Shown one piece after another: positions 26,296-35,895 of a stretch of 64,000 nucleotides of DNA. This DNA comes from Natronorubrum daqingense (lineage in GTDB: Archaea > Halobacteriota > Halobacteria > Halobacteriales > Natrialbaceae), in contig NZ_CP019329.1 in assembly GCF_001971705.1 (NCBI RefSeq), positions 62,001 through 126,000 of the forward strand. Direction: 5' to 3'. Below the pieces are notes generated by a model. That model had not been told where the DNA came from. It did not search any database and was given only the letters and a program-made list of their open reading frames with translations. The position numbers were made by a program, and so were the translations under genes. Each line of letters starts with the position of its first letter. The first letter of the stretch is position 1.

Positions 26296-26458
26296 CCGAC
26301 AGGCCGACGGTCGCGCTGGGGCCCGAGTGGCCTCGAGCCGTTGCTCTGTGACTAGCTACGCAGCCGATCGCCCGCCCCCAGTGTTGTCCCCGCTTTTCTG
26401 ACCGCTGACTGCTGGCTGCATCGTCTTTCCAACTACTCCAACTGCAGACCCTGACAAC

Positions 26459-27355
26459 ATGAGCACAAATTCCGAGCAATCCGGACCGAACGCATCGACT
26501 ATCCAAGCACTAGCAGACGAACTCGAGGTGCTTTGTGACCGAATCGTCACGCTTGAATCCAGCCTCGAACAGAAGCAAGATCGTCTCGATCATCTCGAAG
26601 TCGAACTCGATCAAGAGCGTGCAGAGAACGAACGTCTCGAGGCCCGGGTTGAAGAACTCGAGCAAGCGCGGACACCGGTCGAGGCGCGACTAGACGCCCA
26701 CGAGAAGAAGCTGAACGCAAACAAGACTCGCGTCGGCGAACTCCAGGCTCGCGAACTCGAGAAAGGCGCACATCTGCTCGATGCCAACGTCGACGAAAGC
26801 GAGATCAACGTCGCCGATGGTCGACTCGAGCGTGTGAGCAAAGACGACGGTCGCCAGTACTTCCGACTCCCAGAGAGTGAAGACCCACTCGAGCGTGGTG
26901 GCGGCGTCGCGCTAGCACACGGCGATCTCCTGCCCATCCAGCAACTCGCAAAGATGGACGACGACATGCTCCATGCAACCACGTCCGCGCTGCCCTCTCG
27001 GCTCGCTGCCAAACTCTGGAAGGCGCGTTCCGATCCCGGTGTCGGTGACAACCCCTGGAAGAAAGGGAGTGCAGGAGTCCGTGAGTACATCACAGCGGGC
27101 GATATGAAACACTGGATCCGCCGCCAAGAGAAGGGCGTCAGTGATGGTTATGCAAAGAAACTCGTCTCAAGGACGATCGATGCCTTACTCGATCTGTCGA
27201 AGAGTCGGCTGGCAATTAAGCGGAAACGCCAGCGTAAGAACGGCCTCGAGTACACCGAACGGCGCGTCCTGTTGATGGACGATGTAGAAGTCCCTGGTGA
27301 AGGAACTGGAGTCCCTGAGCACGAGGATCCGGTGACAAGTGACGTCGACGGTTGA
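26459..27355 (+). CDS. Coiled-coil DNA-binding-like protein
   Basis: 298 residues. Residues about 15-110 form a strong coiled coil (repeated Leu/Glu heptads). The C-terminal half has a small beta element (GRQYFRLPE) and then a helical region (about 190-270) with several basic clusters that could be a winged helix (MKHWIRRQEKGVSDGYAKKLVSRTIDALL). It follows the TnpB-like gene by 163 nt. A similar coiled coil plus C-terminal basic domain occurs in the 57512 gene of the second module. It could be a partition or replication accessory. Confidence 0.6.
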   Translation: MSTNSEQSGPNASTIQALADELEVLCDRIVTLESSLEQKQDRLDHLEVELDQERAENERLEARVEELEQARTPVEARLDAHEKKLNANKTRVGELQARELEKGAHLLDANVDESEINVADGRLERVSKDDGRQYFRLPESEDPLERGGGVALAHGDLLPIQQLAKMDDDMLHATTSALPSRLAAKLWKARSDPGVGDNPWKKGSAGVREYITAGDMKHWIRRQEKGVSDGYAKKLVSRTIDALLDLSKSRLAIKRKRQRKNGLEYTERRVLLMDDVEVPGEGTGVPEHEDPVTSDVDG

Positions 27356-27922
27356 GGCTGTCCCCGGGTTGTTCGAACCCACCTGAGAAGGAAAACACTC
27401 TCCAACGCTAACAGAATTCCCCTGCGGTTGCGGTTGGTTGCCTGTCTGGTTACTTGTATGTCTGTCTCTCGATCGGTCGTCGACGGTCATAGACCGACGA
27501 CTGCTCGAGAGCAGTCACTGAAGACGTCAACTGTCACCGGGAACTGGCAATCTAGATCGGAATCGTCTGCTCGAGGGGTTTCGCGTTGCACTCAGAGTCC
27601 CTTCTGTAGGAAACAGGATCACACCGAACCGACCTTACAAGGCTCCCAGGAGAGTCAGCACAACACCCCTTAAGTGTGTACGTCGCTCAAACCTGAGAAC
27701 TGTCTTGGGTCGGCGTAACTGTACGATTGAGAAGAGATATGTTAAATTTGTCTATCACTGGTGATCCCGGTGTATTCGTTAGTTCGTGAATTGGCCCACA
27801 AACTAGAGTGGATTTTCCAAATAGATTTGTCGTGGTGTTACCGTGCGCTCTATAGACATACTGAACGATCAATACATGTAATAGTAAGAGCAAAAACCTC
27901 ATCGCCTAATGCGTTATATGCC
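27356..27922 (+). other. Non-coding stretch with two hairpins
   Basis: No supported gene. GTCGT/ACGAC with an inner CGGTC-ATA-GACCG stem lies at 27476-27501, followed by CTGCTC-GA-GAGCAG at 27501-27514. GCGGTT units repeat at 27424-27440. The position between the TnpB-like operon and the next rightward gene, and the density of dyads, would suit an origin or terminator, but I see no initiator-box consensus. Confidence 0.4.
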
Positions 27923-28441
27923 ATGCCCGTTCTTGAACAGCTAATCGAATCAGGCTTCACTCTTTTATTAATTTTTGACGAGCCTGCACTATTCCTATTG
28001 TTTGTGCTGAAAGGTGCAATAATAGGGAAAATATTCCCCACATCGCTTCTTTTGCCAGGATACCTCATTGCTATTTCAGCATCCTCAAGATTAATCGCTA
28101 TTAGTATACTCGTTGCTTCGTTTGGATATGTAACTGGCCAACTCATCATATATCACATATCTAATAGTCGTGGAATAGATGCGATTAACGCGCTTCCAAA
28201 TGTTTCTGTGTCGGATGAACAGATAATGAAAGCTGAATACTATTTTCAACAATACAGTGGTATCGGTATCTTTGTTACGAATCTCGCCCCCTTTGTCGGA
28301 TCCTTCATCATGATTCCTGCAGGCATGACTTCCTATCCAATTACTCGTACTACCTTTTACGCGCTCACGTCCACAGTTCTAAATTATATTATTATTGTAT
28401 TGATTAGCTTCGAATCCATCGAACTTCTTGGAATACTGTAA
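27923..28441 (+). CDS. DedA/VTT-family membrane protein
   Basis: 172 residues from ATG 27923. The longer GTG-initiated frame adds 54 residues unlike the family. The start MPVLEQLIESGFTLLL, the segment GAIIGKIFPTSLLLPGYLIAI and the later FVTNLAPFVGSFIMIPAGMTSYP match DedA proteins, with four to five membrane helices. DedA proteins are lipid scramblases or transporters of undecaprenyl-phosphate-type carriers in bacteria. The haloarchaeal role is open. The gene is AT-richer than its neighbours and stands alone, suggesting separate acquisition. Confidence 0.75.
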   Translation: MPVLEQLIESGFTLLLIFDEPALFLLFVLKGAIIGKIFPTSLLLPGYLIAISASSRLIAISILVASFGYVTGQLIIYHISNSRGIDAINALPNVSVSDEQIMKAEYYFQQYSGIGIFVTNLAPFVGSFIMIPAGMTSYPITRTTFYALTSTVLNYIIIVLISFESIELLGIL

Positions 28442-28576
28442 ATAGTCTTGGGATCAGTCTGCGAAGTACTCGCCTGCTCTGACTAGAGAAGATCAATCGA
28501 GGTCTTTTCAGATTCACCGCCGACCGCGAGTGGACTGGGCGACAGTTCTATCAGTACCACCCACGTACCACGATGT

Positions 28577-28846
28577 ATGAGTACCGACGCGGAAGACAAC
28601 GGCGACATGGTGAAACTCAACGTCAAAGTTCCCAAGCGTCTTTTGGAAGAGCTAGACGAATTGGCACAGGAACTGAATTACACCAACCGCTCGGAGTTCA
28701 TCCGTGAGGTACTGCGTGACACCACGGAGCCGATTTTGACGCCTGGAGCACAGGAGGGTGTCTCTGAGGGGTATGCGGACATCGCGGCGGGGCGGACACT
28801 GTCCACGGATGAGGCTCGAGAACGCCTTGGAATCGACGAGGAGTGA
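28577..28846 (+). CDS. CopG-type ribbon-helix-helix antitoxin
   Basis: 89 residues. The N-terminal ribbon-helix-helix is clear (MVKLNVKVPKRLLEELDELAQELNYTNRSEFIREVLRD, residues about 11-48), followed by a flexible acidic toxin-binding tail. Two copies of GTACCAC lie just upstream of the start and could be operator half-sites. The toxin gene follows 9 nt after the stop, so the pair forms a type II system. Confidence 0.85.
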   Translation: MSTDAEDNGDMVKLNVKVPKRLLEELDELAQELNYTNRSEFIREVLRDTTEPILTPGAQEGVSEGYADIAAGRTLSTDEARERLGIDEE

Positions 28847-28855
28847 GGCTGAACG

Positions 28856-29152
28856 GTGGCCCACGAGATCGTCCTGACGGAGACGCTGGTTGAAACGCTG
28901 GAGCAGTTCGAAACAGAAGACGCGAAACGAATCATCAACAAACTCGAGGATATCGGTGACTTTCCTGAGCACTTTCTCGATAGACTGAAAAACCATCCCG
29001 GATACAAGCTTCGAGTTGGTGACTTCCGGGTCCTGATTGACTGGGACAAAGACAACGAGACGATCTACGCTATCGACGCTTTCGAGCGAAAGAAGGAATA
29101 CCGGGAACTCGGAAAATACCGTGAAGTTTGGGGGTCTTGGCGCGACGAGTAA
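28856..29152 (+). CDS. RelE/ParE-family toxin
   Basis: 98 residues starting at GTG 28856. The sequence has the RelE/ParE plan: N-terminal helices (ETLVETLEQFETEDAKRII), then LKNHPGYKLRVGDFRVLIDWD and IYAIDAFERKKEY, the core strands with conserved Arg residues that contact ribosome-bound mRNA. It probably cleaves mRNA in the A site and is neutralised by the CopG protein encoded upstream. Such pairs stabilise plasmids. Confidence 0.85.
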   Translation: MAHEIVLTETLVETLEQFETEDAKRIINKLEDIGDFPEHFLDRLKNHPGYKLRVGDFRVLIDWDKDNETIYAIDAFERKKEYRELGKYREVWGSWRDE

Positions 29153-29179
29153 TCCGTTGCGAGTCGGTCAAATAACCGG

Positions 29180-29198
29180 CGGGTGGAACGGGTGGAAC
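29180..29198 (+). repeat. Tandem GGGTGGAAC repeat before the initiator gene
   Basis: Two head-to-tail GGGTGGAAC units precede the TATA-like ATTTAA at 29210. An 18-base match, including both units, recurs at 53405-53422. It could be an initiator-binding repeat or operator. See findings. Confidence 0.6.
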
Positions 29199-29242
29199 GA
29201 ACCCCCACTCAATTTAACTGACACTCATGCAAACAGACGGGT

Positions 29243-30298
29243 ATGCGCTCCTATTCGGACCAAGATATTCTTCGCGATCGGGCACCCTTACGTGATGATC
29301 ACGCACCCGAGACGATTCGTCATCGCGACGACGAGCAGACACACCTTGCCTCGTTACTCTCCCCGGATGTTGCTGGCGGCATCGTCGAGGTTGCATTAGT
29401 CCACGGCCCGCCTGGTGTCGGGAAGACGTGTACCGTTGAGGCCGTGATCCACGAGGTTGACGCCGAGTTCGACGCCATCCAGACCGTCATGGCCGACTGC
29501 TGGACGGATCACAAACGCTCTCGAGTGCTGTATACCATCCTCGAGCAACTGGTGGGCTCAACCACGGCTCGTCGCGATTCGACGCCAGCCGACGAACTGC
29601 TCTATCAGATCAAGGACGCGATTGACGGGCCGACGGTGATCTTCCTCGACGAAGCGGACAAGCTCGTCGACGATCTCGTTTTGCGCGACCTCTATGAAAT
29701 CCCGGATGTGCGATTGCTGTTGGCAGCGAACAACCCACATCAGGTCGTCGGCGATATCGAGCCGCGAGTCTATTCGCGAATCGGGACGGCGACGCGTGTT
29801 AAATTCGACCCGTATCACGACAGTGAGTTACGCTCGATTCTGGATGATCGGATTCGGGCTGCGGGCGTCCAATCCGGACTTGTGGACCGGCAGACGCTCG
29901 AGACGATTTCCGATCGGGCAGAGCGGGATGCTCGCAGAGCAATCGCCATTTTGCGAAACTCTGTGGACGCTGTCGCGACCGGTGATGTCGAGTCGATCAC
30001 CGATGATGTGATCTCGGCGGCGACCGTCAGCGCAAAGGAGGATATCGCCCGCGCACGGATTTCGTCACTAACGGCCGATCAGCGGGTTGTGCTCGACGTA
30101 CTCTTTGAGAGTGGTCCGGCGACCAGCGGGTCGATTCACGAGGAATACGCGAGTCAGGTGACAAACGAGTGTGGTGCCCGCACTGTTCGTGGCTGGCTCG
30201 GTGAGAAGTTCCAGCAGTACAATCTGGTGTGTGTACTCGAAGATCGGCATCCACAGGAGTACGCGTTGACTGACGCGGCGCGGGCGATTTTGCGTTAA
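29243..30298 (+). CDS. Orc1/Cdc6-family replication initiator
   Basis: 351 residues. The AAA+ module has Walker A GPPGVGKT (55-62), Walker B FLDEAD (134-139) and a sensor region (LLLAANNP). The C-terminal winged helix runs from about residue 270 (SSLTADQRVVLDVLFESGPATSGSIHEEY). It is shorter than chromosomal paralogues (about 400) and resembles plasmid Orc proteins. A TATA-like ATTTAA 30 nt before ATG 29243 fits a leaderless message. It should bind origin repeats and load replication factors. The GGGTGGAAC repeats directly upstream are candidate targets. Confidence 0.9.
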   Translation: MRSYSDQDILRDRAPLRDDHAPETIRHRDDEQTHLASLLSPDVAGGIVEVALVHGPPGVGKTCTVEAVIHEVDAEFDAIQTVMADCWTDHKRSRVLYTILEQLVGSTTARRDSTPADELLYQIKDAIDGPTVIFLDEADKLVDDLVLRDLYEIPDVRLLLAANNPHQVVGDIEPRVYSRIGTATRVKFDPYHDSELRSILDDRIRAAGVQSGLVDRQTLETISDRAERDARRAIAILRNSVDAVATGDVESITDDVISAATVSAKEDIARARISSLTADQRVVLDVLFESGPATSGSIHEEYASQVTNECGARTVRGWLGEKFQQYNLVCVLEDRHPQEYALTDAARAILR

Positions 30299-30548
30299 CA
30301 AGTAGATGGTAGCGCGGTTTTTTATTTAGTGTGGGGCGCGAAACGCGCGTACATACAGGCGAACGCGTTACCGGACTCAGCTACCCACCTCTTGGATAGA
30401 TATCAAAAAACTGTCAAATATAGACCGTGAGTTCAGCAACCAACCGAGCCGGGATGTCGATACGCACCACGTCATCCGAAATGTATCGTTGCATAGTAGC
30501 AGAATTCGACTCCGTACATTTATGTGACGATTAGCAGTAGGGAAGACT

Positions 30549-33500
30549 ATGTCTTCCGGGCTGGATCTTTCGGATGCGGAGAACGAACGCCTCCAGGATA
30601 TTCTCAACGAGTATGCGGCTATTTACCGTGAGATCGACTTCGAGGACAGAGCTGAACCTGACGTCGTCCCTCGACTCATCAACCACCTGTTCATCAACGT
30701 TCTCGGACACGGTGAGAGCCACTACGAGCAGGAGAACGATTGGAACGACATTATCTTCCGGGACGACGATGGGAACGCAGTCATAGTCGTCGAAGCAAAA
30801 CGTCGCTCTATTAACGTTGAAGAAGGCGTTGAACAAGGGTTCGAGTACTGTGGTGAGCGCAACTACGTCGAATATTTCGTCTCCACCAACATCGACAAGT
30901 TCCGGCTCTACAAGACCTGTAGCCCGGACGATGAGGATGCAATAACTCACGGTGGATTCACCGCGAAACTCATCGCAGACATCAACTTTGAGGCATTGGT
31001 GAACGCGGACACTGGGCGCGCACTCACATCTGAAGTAGACATCGCGGAGTACCAGGATCTGCTGGAGTTGAACAAACTCCGGCGAGAAGAAGTAGCAGAT
31101 ATCTCGAAATTCGATGAGTTCGACCTTCCCTCGGGGCAGATACAGAGTGTTTCAACGGACGGGGGGTTTGAAAACCTGCTCAATGCATTGGAGAAGGCGA
31201 TTAACGAGTACTTTATGCCGTACTCGCTCAAGAAGTTCGATGAGTTCGAGGAGAAACACCACGCATTGAGCGAGCGCCACCAGCAACTCACGGATGAGAT
31301 CGACACTGTTCGCAGTCCCGATAGTACAAACGAGGAAGAGGTTGCGGAGCTCCGTCAGCAAATTTCTGAACTCAAGGAAGACTGGGAGCCTTACCGCAGG
31401 TTCTGGGAAGACTATAAGGTTTGGAAGCAACTCTCGAACCGTGTTGGAGAGGAAGAAGCGGAAAATAAGCGGATTTTCTGTCGTGAGTCAGTCTACACGC
31501 AAATCAACAAGATTCTCTTTATTCGCATCGCGGAGGATAAGAACCTGCTGAATACGATGGTGTCGAACGGTGGCGTGCATCGTTACTTCGACTTCTGGAG
31601 TGATTACGCGAAGTATACTGGTCCGCAGCGAGACTACCGAGATCTGTTCGATGCTGCGTGTACCGAGATGACGGAGATTTACGAGCACCTGTTCTCCGGA
31701 TCTATCTTCGATTGGGAACTCCGTAACGGGGGTGGACTCAACGAGATCTTCCAGAAGACGTTCTGGCACCTCAACCACTATGACTTCGAGGGCGTAGACA
31801 GGGACCTTCTCGGGACGCTCTACGAGCAACACCTCCCAAAGGAGGAGAGGCAAACCCTCGGGGAGTTCTATACACCAACAGAGGTTGTGAACTTCATATT
31901 GGATAGGCTGGACTATACCGCTGACAAACCTATCGAGAACAAGGACGTGCTCGATCCTGCTACTGGCTCTGGGACATTCCTTGTGCAGGCGGCAAATCGC
32001 CTCGTTGGCCGATTAGAGTCTAAGGGAGTCGAGCCGAAGGAAGCACTGGAGATTGTGCAGAAGCGGCTTCACGGACTGGATATCAACCCGTTCGCTGTCA
32101 ATATCGCTCAAATCAACCTTGTTTTCCAGATTGTTGACCTGTACCGCGACGTCAAGGAGGAACATCCGGAGTACACGATTGACAACTTCAAAATATACCA
32201 AACAGACTCGCTGAAGCGTGGGGTTGACACAAAGATCTCTGGGTTTCATTCGGACTCGATTATTCGGAAGTACCAGCAGGACAAGCAAGAAGCAGACGCC
32301 ATCAAGAGTGGGAGTTATGACATCGTCGTAGGAAACCCCCCTTACGTCTACTACAACGATATACCCAAGGGTCAGAGGGAGACGTACAACAAGGCGTTCC
32401 CCAGTGCTGCGCACCGGCAGTACGACATGCTGATCTTGTTCATCGATTCCGTTCGTGACTGGCTCAATCCCGGTGGTGAGGTGGGGTACATCACGTCGAA
32501 CAAGTTCATCACCAACCAGTACGGTGAGAAACTCCGGAAGAACCTCCCCCGGTACGTCTACCTCAAGGAGTTCATCGACTTCGCCGATGCAGGTGTGTTT
32601 GAAGACGCAGTGAATTACCCGTGTGTGTTCGTGATGGAGCGAAAAACAAGCGAGGAGGAAGCGAACACAGAGGAGTATAAGTTTCCGTTCGTGGGTGTAG
32701 AGGAGGAGATGGGCGATGTCGCTGCGCTCCTTAACCACATCAAAGGCCACCTTGGGGAGGAGTACTCAGATGAGTACATCAACGCCTTCCCTGTCTCCTC
32801 TGAGAGTCTTGAAGAGCAGTCCTGGAAGATGATTCCCAGCGAGGACAGCACTGTGTTGAACGCTATCCAGGATGGATCGGGGAATCAAGAGTTTGCTAAT
32901 TTATGTGATAGAATCGAGACAGGGATGCAGCCTGGGAGACTGCCTCCGTACCTCGTGACTGATGAGGTAATCAAGGAGAAGGATCTTGAGGAGGAGATTA
33001 TTTACCCTGTGCTGGAGGGGAAAGAGATTCGTCGATGGCGAGAGCCGACGCCTACTCGCAAAGTCATCTATGCGCATTCAGACCTAGATATCGACGATTA
33101 TCCGAATATCAAGGAGCATCTCCGTGGGTACCGAGAGGAACTTGAGGAGCGAACCACTATTAACAATTGGTGGGAGCTTCGGAGGGGCCGCCCGGGAGCG
33201 GTTACGGATGAAAAGAAGATCATTACTCCGGACATCGCGTACTACAACAACTTCACGTTCGTCGATGGGGAGATTCACCTTCTGAACACTATCTATTACG
33301 CCGTTCCCAAAAACGAGGCTGACTACGATTTCCTCGCAGGTCTTTCGAATAGTATTGTCATGCAGTTCTACATGCGGATGGAAGCTCCGACGTACCGTGG
33401 TTCGTACCTTCGATATTATGGGAACGTGTGGGGGTCGCTCCCGCTGCCTGACTCAGATGGTTCCGGCCTAAAGGAGGATATCGCTGAGAAGACACAGGAG

Positions 33501-34016
33501 ATTATCGACTTCGTGAATAGTCTTGAGACGGCTGACGAGGTACTTCAGAATCCACGGAAAGTGTACGAGAGCTTCGACGTGGAAACGCTCCCGTTGACAG
33601 AGCACCGCGCGATTAAATCATTCAATCTCAGTAGTGTGAAGATTGAGGAACCTGTTGTTGACGGGAACAAAATCACGTTCCAGAATCTGTCTGTAGAGAT
33701 TGAGTTCTTCGACGAGTACAGCGAGTTCCAAGAGTTGGTACTTGAGTTCTTGAACGTGAAGACGTTCGAGATGGCGGATGAGATCAAGAAAATCGAACTT
33801 CCGGAGGACGAGTCGGTGCTCCCTGAGATTATGGAACGGCTGCAGTTGATTCAGGTTGAGTTGGAGGATGCAGGTGCAGAGATGAGGGGGTTGCAGGAGG
33901 AGTTGGATAATCTCGTTATGGATCTCTACGGCTTCGATGATGAGGCACGGGAGTTGATTCGGGAACGGACTGAAGCGCCGACGAATCCGCTGGACACGCG
34001 CGTCGTGCTTGATTAG
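30549..34016 (+). CDS. Fused restriction-modification protein (type IIG-like)
   Basis: 1,155 residues. The N-terminal nuclease has a PD-(D/E)XK core (D67 in NDIIF, E82-x-K84 in VVEAKR), as in type I HsdR. A helical linker follows, then an N6-adenine methyltransferase with motif I DPATGSGTF (about 467-475) and motif IV NPPY (about 595-598), and a TaqI/Eco57I-like target-recognition domain with coiled coil to the end. Codon use (GAG/GGG rich, more A/T at third positions) differs from its neighbours, so recent transfer is likely. It stands alone between the initiator and a PadR gene and should cleave unmodified DNA. Confidence 0.9.
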   Translation: MSSGLDLSDAENERLQDILNEYAAIYREIDFEDRAEPDVVPRLINHLFINVLGHGESHYEQENDWNDIIFRDDDGNAVIVVEAKRRSINVEEGVEQGFEYCGERNYVEYFVSTNIDKFRLYKTCSPDDEDAITHGGFTAKLIADINFEALVNADTGRALTSEVDIAEYQDLLELNKLRREEVADISKFDEFDLPSGQIQSVSTDGGFENLLNALEKAINEYFMPYSLKKFDEFEEKHHALSERHQQLTDEIDTVRSPDSTNEEEVAELRQQISELKEDWEPYRRFWEDYKVWKQLSNRVGEEEAENKRIFCRESVYTQINKILFIRIAEDKNLLNTMVSNGGVHRYFDFWSDYAKYTGPQRDYRDLFDAACTEMTEIYEHLFSGSIFDWELRNGGGLNEIFQKTFWHLNHYDFEGVDRDLLGTLYEQHLPKEERQTLGEFYTPTEVVNFILDRLDYTADKPIENKDVLDPATGSGTFLVQAANRLVGRLESKGVEPKEALEIVQKRLHGLDINPFAVNIAQINLVFQIVDLYRDVKEEHPEYTIDNFKIYQTDSLKRGVDTKISGFHSDSIIRKYQQDKQEADAIKSGSYDIVVGNPPYVYYNDIPKGQRETYNKAFPSAAHRQYDMLILFIDSVRDWLNPGGEVGYITSNKFITNQYGEKLRKNLPRYVYLKEFIDFADAGVFEDAVNYPCVFVMERKTSEEEANTEEYKFPFVGVEEEMGDVAALLNHIKGHLGEEYSDEYINAFPVSSESLEEQSWKMIPSEDSTVLNAIQDGSGNQEFANLCDRIETGMQPGRLPPYLVTDEVIKEKDLEEEIIYPVLEGKEIRRWREPTPTRKVIYAHSDLDIDDYPNIKEHLRGYREELEERTTINNWWELRRGRPGAVTDEKKIITPDIAYYNNFTFVDGEIHLLNTIYYAVPKNEADYDFLAGLSNSIVMQFYMRMEAPTYRGSYLRYYGNVWGSLPLPDSDGSGLKEDIAEKTQEIIDFVNSLETADEVLQNPRKVYESFDVETLPLTEHRAIKSFNLSSVKIEEPVVDGNKITFQNLSVEIEFFDEYSEFQELVLEFLNVKTFEMADEIKKIELPEDESVLPEIMERLQLIQVELEDAGAEMRGLQEELDNLVMDLYGFDDEARELIRERTEAPTNPLDTRVVLD

Positions 34017-34151
34017 CGCCCTGTATTCAGCATGCTATTCCGATTATCCCTCAGTCCTGATAGGTCGTCCAGCGTTCAATAAGCAGGTGTAGTTACCGAA
34101 TCGCCAGTTTCGGTCTTAGCTGTGAGATTGAATAAAGAGACGTGTTACTAT

Positions 34152-34454
34152 CTACTGTTGCCGATCGGAGAGTCTCTCGTCAAGGTACTGGTTTTCCCAC
34201 TCCCGTCGTGCCTCCAGTTCGCGAATACCGCGGGACGTGATCGCGTAAAAATTGGTTCGGCGATCGACCTCGCCCTTTTCGACCAATCCTTTGTCAACAA
34301 GCTGGTCTAGATTTGGATACAAGCGTCCATGATGCACCTCAGACTCGTAATACTGCTCGAGTTCCTCTTTGATTGCTAATCCGTGTGGTTCCTCTTGCCC
34401 GGAAATGACGTACAGTATATCGCGTTGAAAGCCAGTAAGGTCGTACACGTGCAA
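34152..34454 (-). CDS. PadR-family winged-helix regulator
   Basis: 100 residues. LTGFQRDILYVISGQEEPHGLAIKEELEQYYESEVHHGRLYPNL is the PadR DNA-binding motif, followed by the wing (RRTNFYAITSRGIREL). It is a single-domain PadR protein as usual in haloarchaea. It has no close partner gene: the fused restriction enzyme ends 136 nt away on the other strand. Its regulon cannot be read here. Confidence 0.82.
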   Translation of the reverse strand: MHVYDLTGFQRDILYVISGQEEPHGLAIKEELEQYYESEVHHGRLYPNLDQLVDKGLVEKGEVDRRTNFYAITSRGIRELEARREWENQYLDERLSDRQQ

Positions 34455-35205
34455 TTTTGGACATGTAAAAGGATAAGATTGACGGCCATTTCTCCAAAGT
34501 CACTTGTTACATTCTGTGGATCGCTTAGCTAACATCAAATTGGATTTTTGACCAGCCTGGAATACCAGAGGGGTACGGCAAGAATTTTTATTATGGTCAT
34601 GTCAGCAATATAGGCTAATAGGATGACTGAGGCTACGCAAAGCGAGGTAGAGGAAGCAATAATTTTGGCCGAGCGGGAGATCGACAAAGAAGACCCCTGT
34701 GAAATTCCGACGATTGCGTAGATGTTCTTCACGGCCAGTAGGTTTAATCACATCAGCTGACATTCTTCACGTGGCAGGGGGATTGGCTATCGCCGTTGAT
34801 AGAAATCGTCCGACCTGAGACATCTGACACCCTTGCCATCGATTGAAATCGGCCACCGTCGACCCCACTTGACACGCCGATTTTAATCGCCCACCAATGG
34901 GCCCACCACCCATTGAATGGGGGCTCTACACCGATTCCGTTCTCACTTTTGGTGTTGTACTCTTCCACTCTGCCTGATCCCAATATCAATTGAACCGATC
35001 ACGCCGTGACTGTTTTAACAGAGTCCAGTGGGTGTGTACCGTACCGTGAACGCCAGTTTGTGAACCCATACTTTTGGTGTAAGATTGAGTAGTAGTAAGT
35101 GCAACTGGCATGCTATGAAATTTTCATCCTGTCTAACTCACTCTTCATAGTGTACTACTACGTGGCGCCGCCACTTATTTATATGTCGTTGCACAAAATC
35201 AGATA
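34455..35205 (+). other. Gene-poor stretch with one short frame
   Basis: I see no confident gene in 750 bases. A 32-codon frame (34623-34721, acidic helical sequence beginning MTEATQSEVEEAIILAERE) could be a micro-protein or a fragment. An inverted repeat CAATGGG...CCCATTG occupies 34895-34915. The right end (35175-35185) has a TATA element for the next gene. Confidence 0.4.
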
Positions 35206-35895
35206 GTGTCTGAAATGGCGAAACAGGATATAACAGTCTGTATGGATGCGTATCCAGACGCGAATAGCAACGTCTTTCGGATCGGAGCTGCAGATGAGAT
35301 TCTCCGGCTGCTAGCCGATGCCCACGACACGGAGTTTACGATCCCTGAACTCGTTGACGCCACGGAAGTAACCCGTTCGACGGTCTGGCGGGCCGTCGAC
35401 CTTCTCGAGAGTATTGGTACCATACAGATTCGAGAGACACCACAACGGAACTACATCGCGATTAACCCAGATCGGCTCCAGAAAGACGATCCGATCCTCG
35501 CCATTCCACAGTCGGAGTTCCAGGTGCCAGTTCGGACATTTGTGGACCGCGTACAAGCAGCGGTCACTGATGCCGACGACGTTGACGGACTACTCGGTAT
35601 CGTCGTCTTTGGGAGTGTCGCACGTGGCGAGGCTGACCGCCAGAGCGACATCGATTGCTTCATTGTCGTCGATGGCAACCGGACGACAGCCCGCCGTCTG
35701 ATTACCGACGTCAGTGCTGATCTCCAGACCGAACGTTTCGACGGTGACCGGTTCGTGTTCGAGCCGTACGTCGAATCCGCGGAGAGCGCACGCAGAGCCA
35801 GCTCAAAACTCCGTGAGATCTTCGCTGAAGGAGTTACAGTGTACGGAAGCGATCAACTCGACTCGCTCCGAAAGACGGTGGTCACCGATGAGTAG
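35206..35895 (+). CDS. MNT-type nucleotidyltransferase antitoxin with HTH
   Basis: 229 residues. An N-terminal winged helix (about 25-80) precedes a minimal nucleotidyltransferase with the motif GS-x10-D-x-D (FGSVARGEADRQSDIDCF, about residues 135-150). TATA at 35175-35185 places a leaderless start at GTG 35206 (ATG 35215 possible). The next gene overlaps in ATGAGTAG and encodes a HEPN protein. MNT antitoxins of this type inactivate the HEPN RNase by adding AMP. The extra winged helix suggests that this one also represses the operon. Confidence 0.82.
   Translation: MSEMAKQDITVCMDAYPDANSNVFRIGAADEILRLLADAHDTEFTIPELVDATEVTRSTVWRAVDLLESIGTIQIRETPQRNYIAINPDRLQKDDPILAIPQSEFQVPVRTFVDRVQAAVTDADDVDGLLGIVVFGSVARGEADRQSDIDCFIVVDGNRTTARRLITDVSADLQTERFDGDRFVFEPYVESAESARRASSKLREIFAEGVTVYGSDQLDSLRKTVVTDE

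Noticed and set aside
27476-27514. Replication origin at the hairpins
   Set aside because: No initiator-box repeats or AT-rich unwinding region accompany them, so only the dyads are reported.
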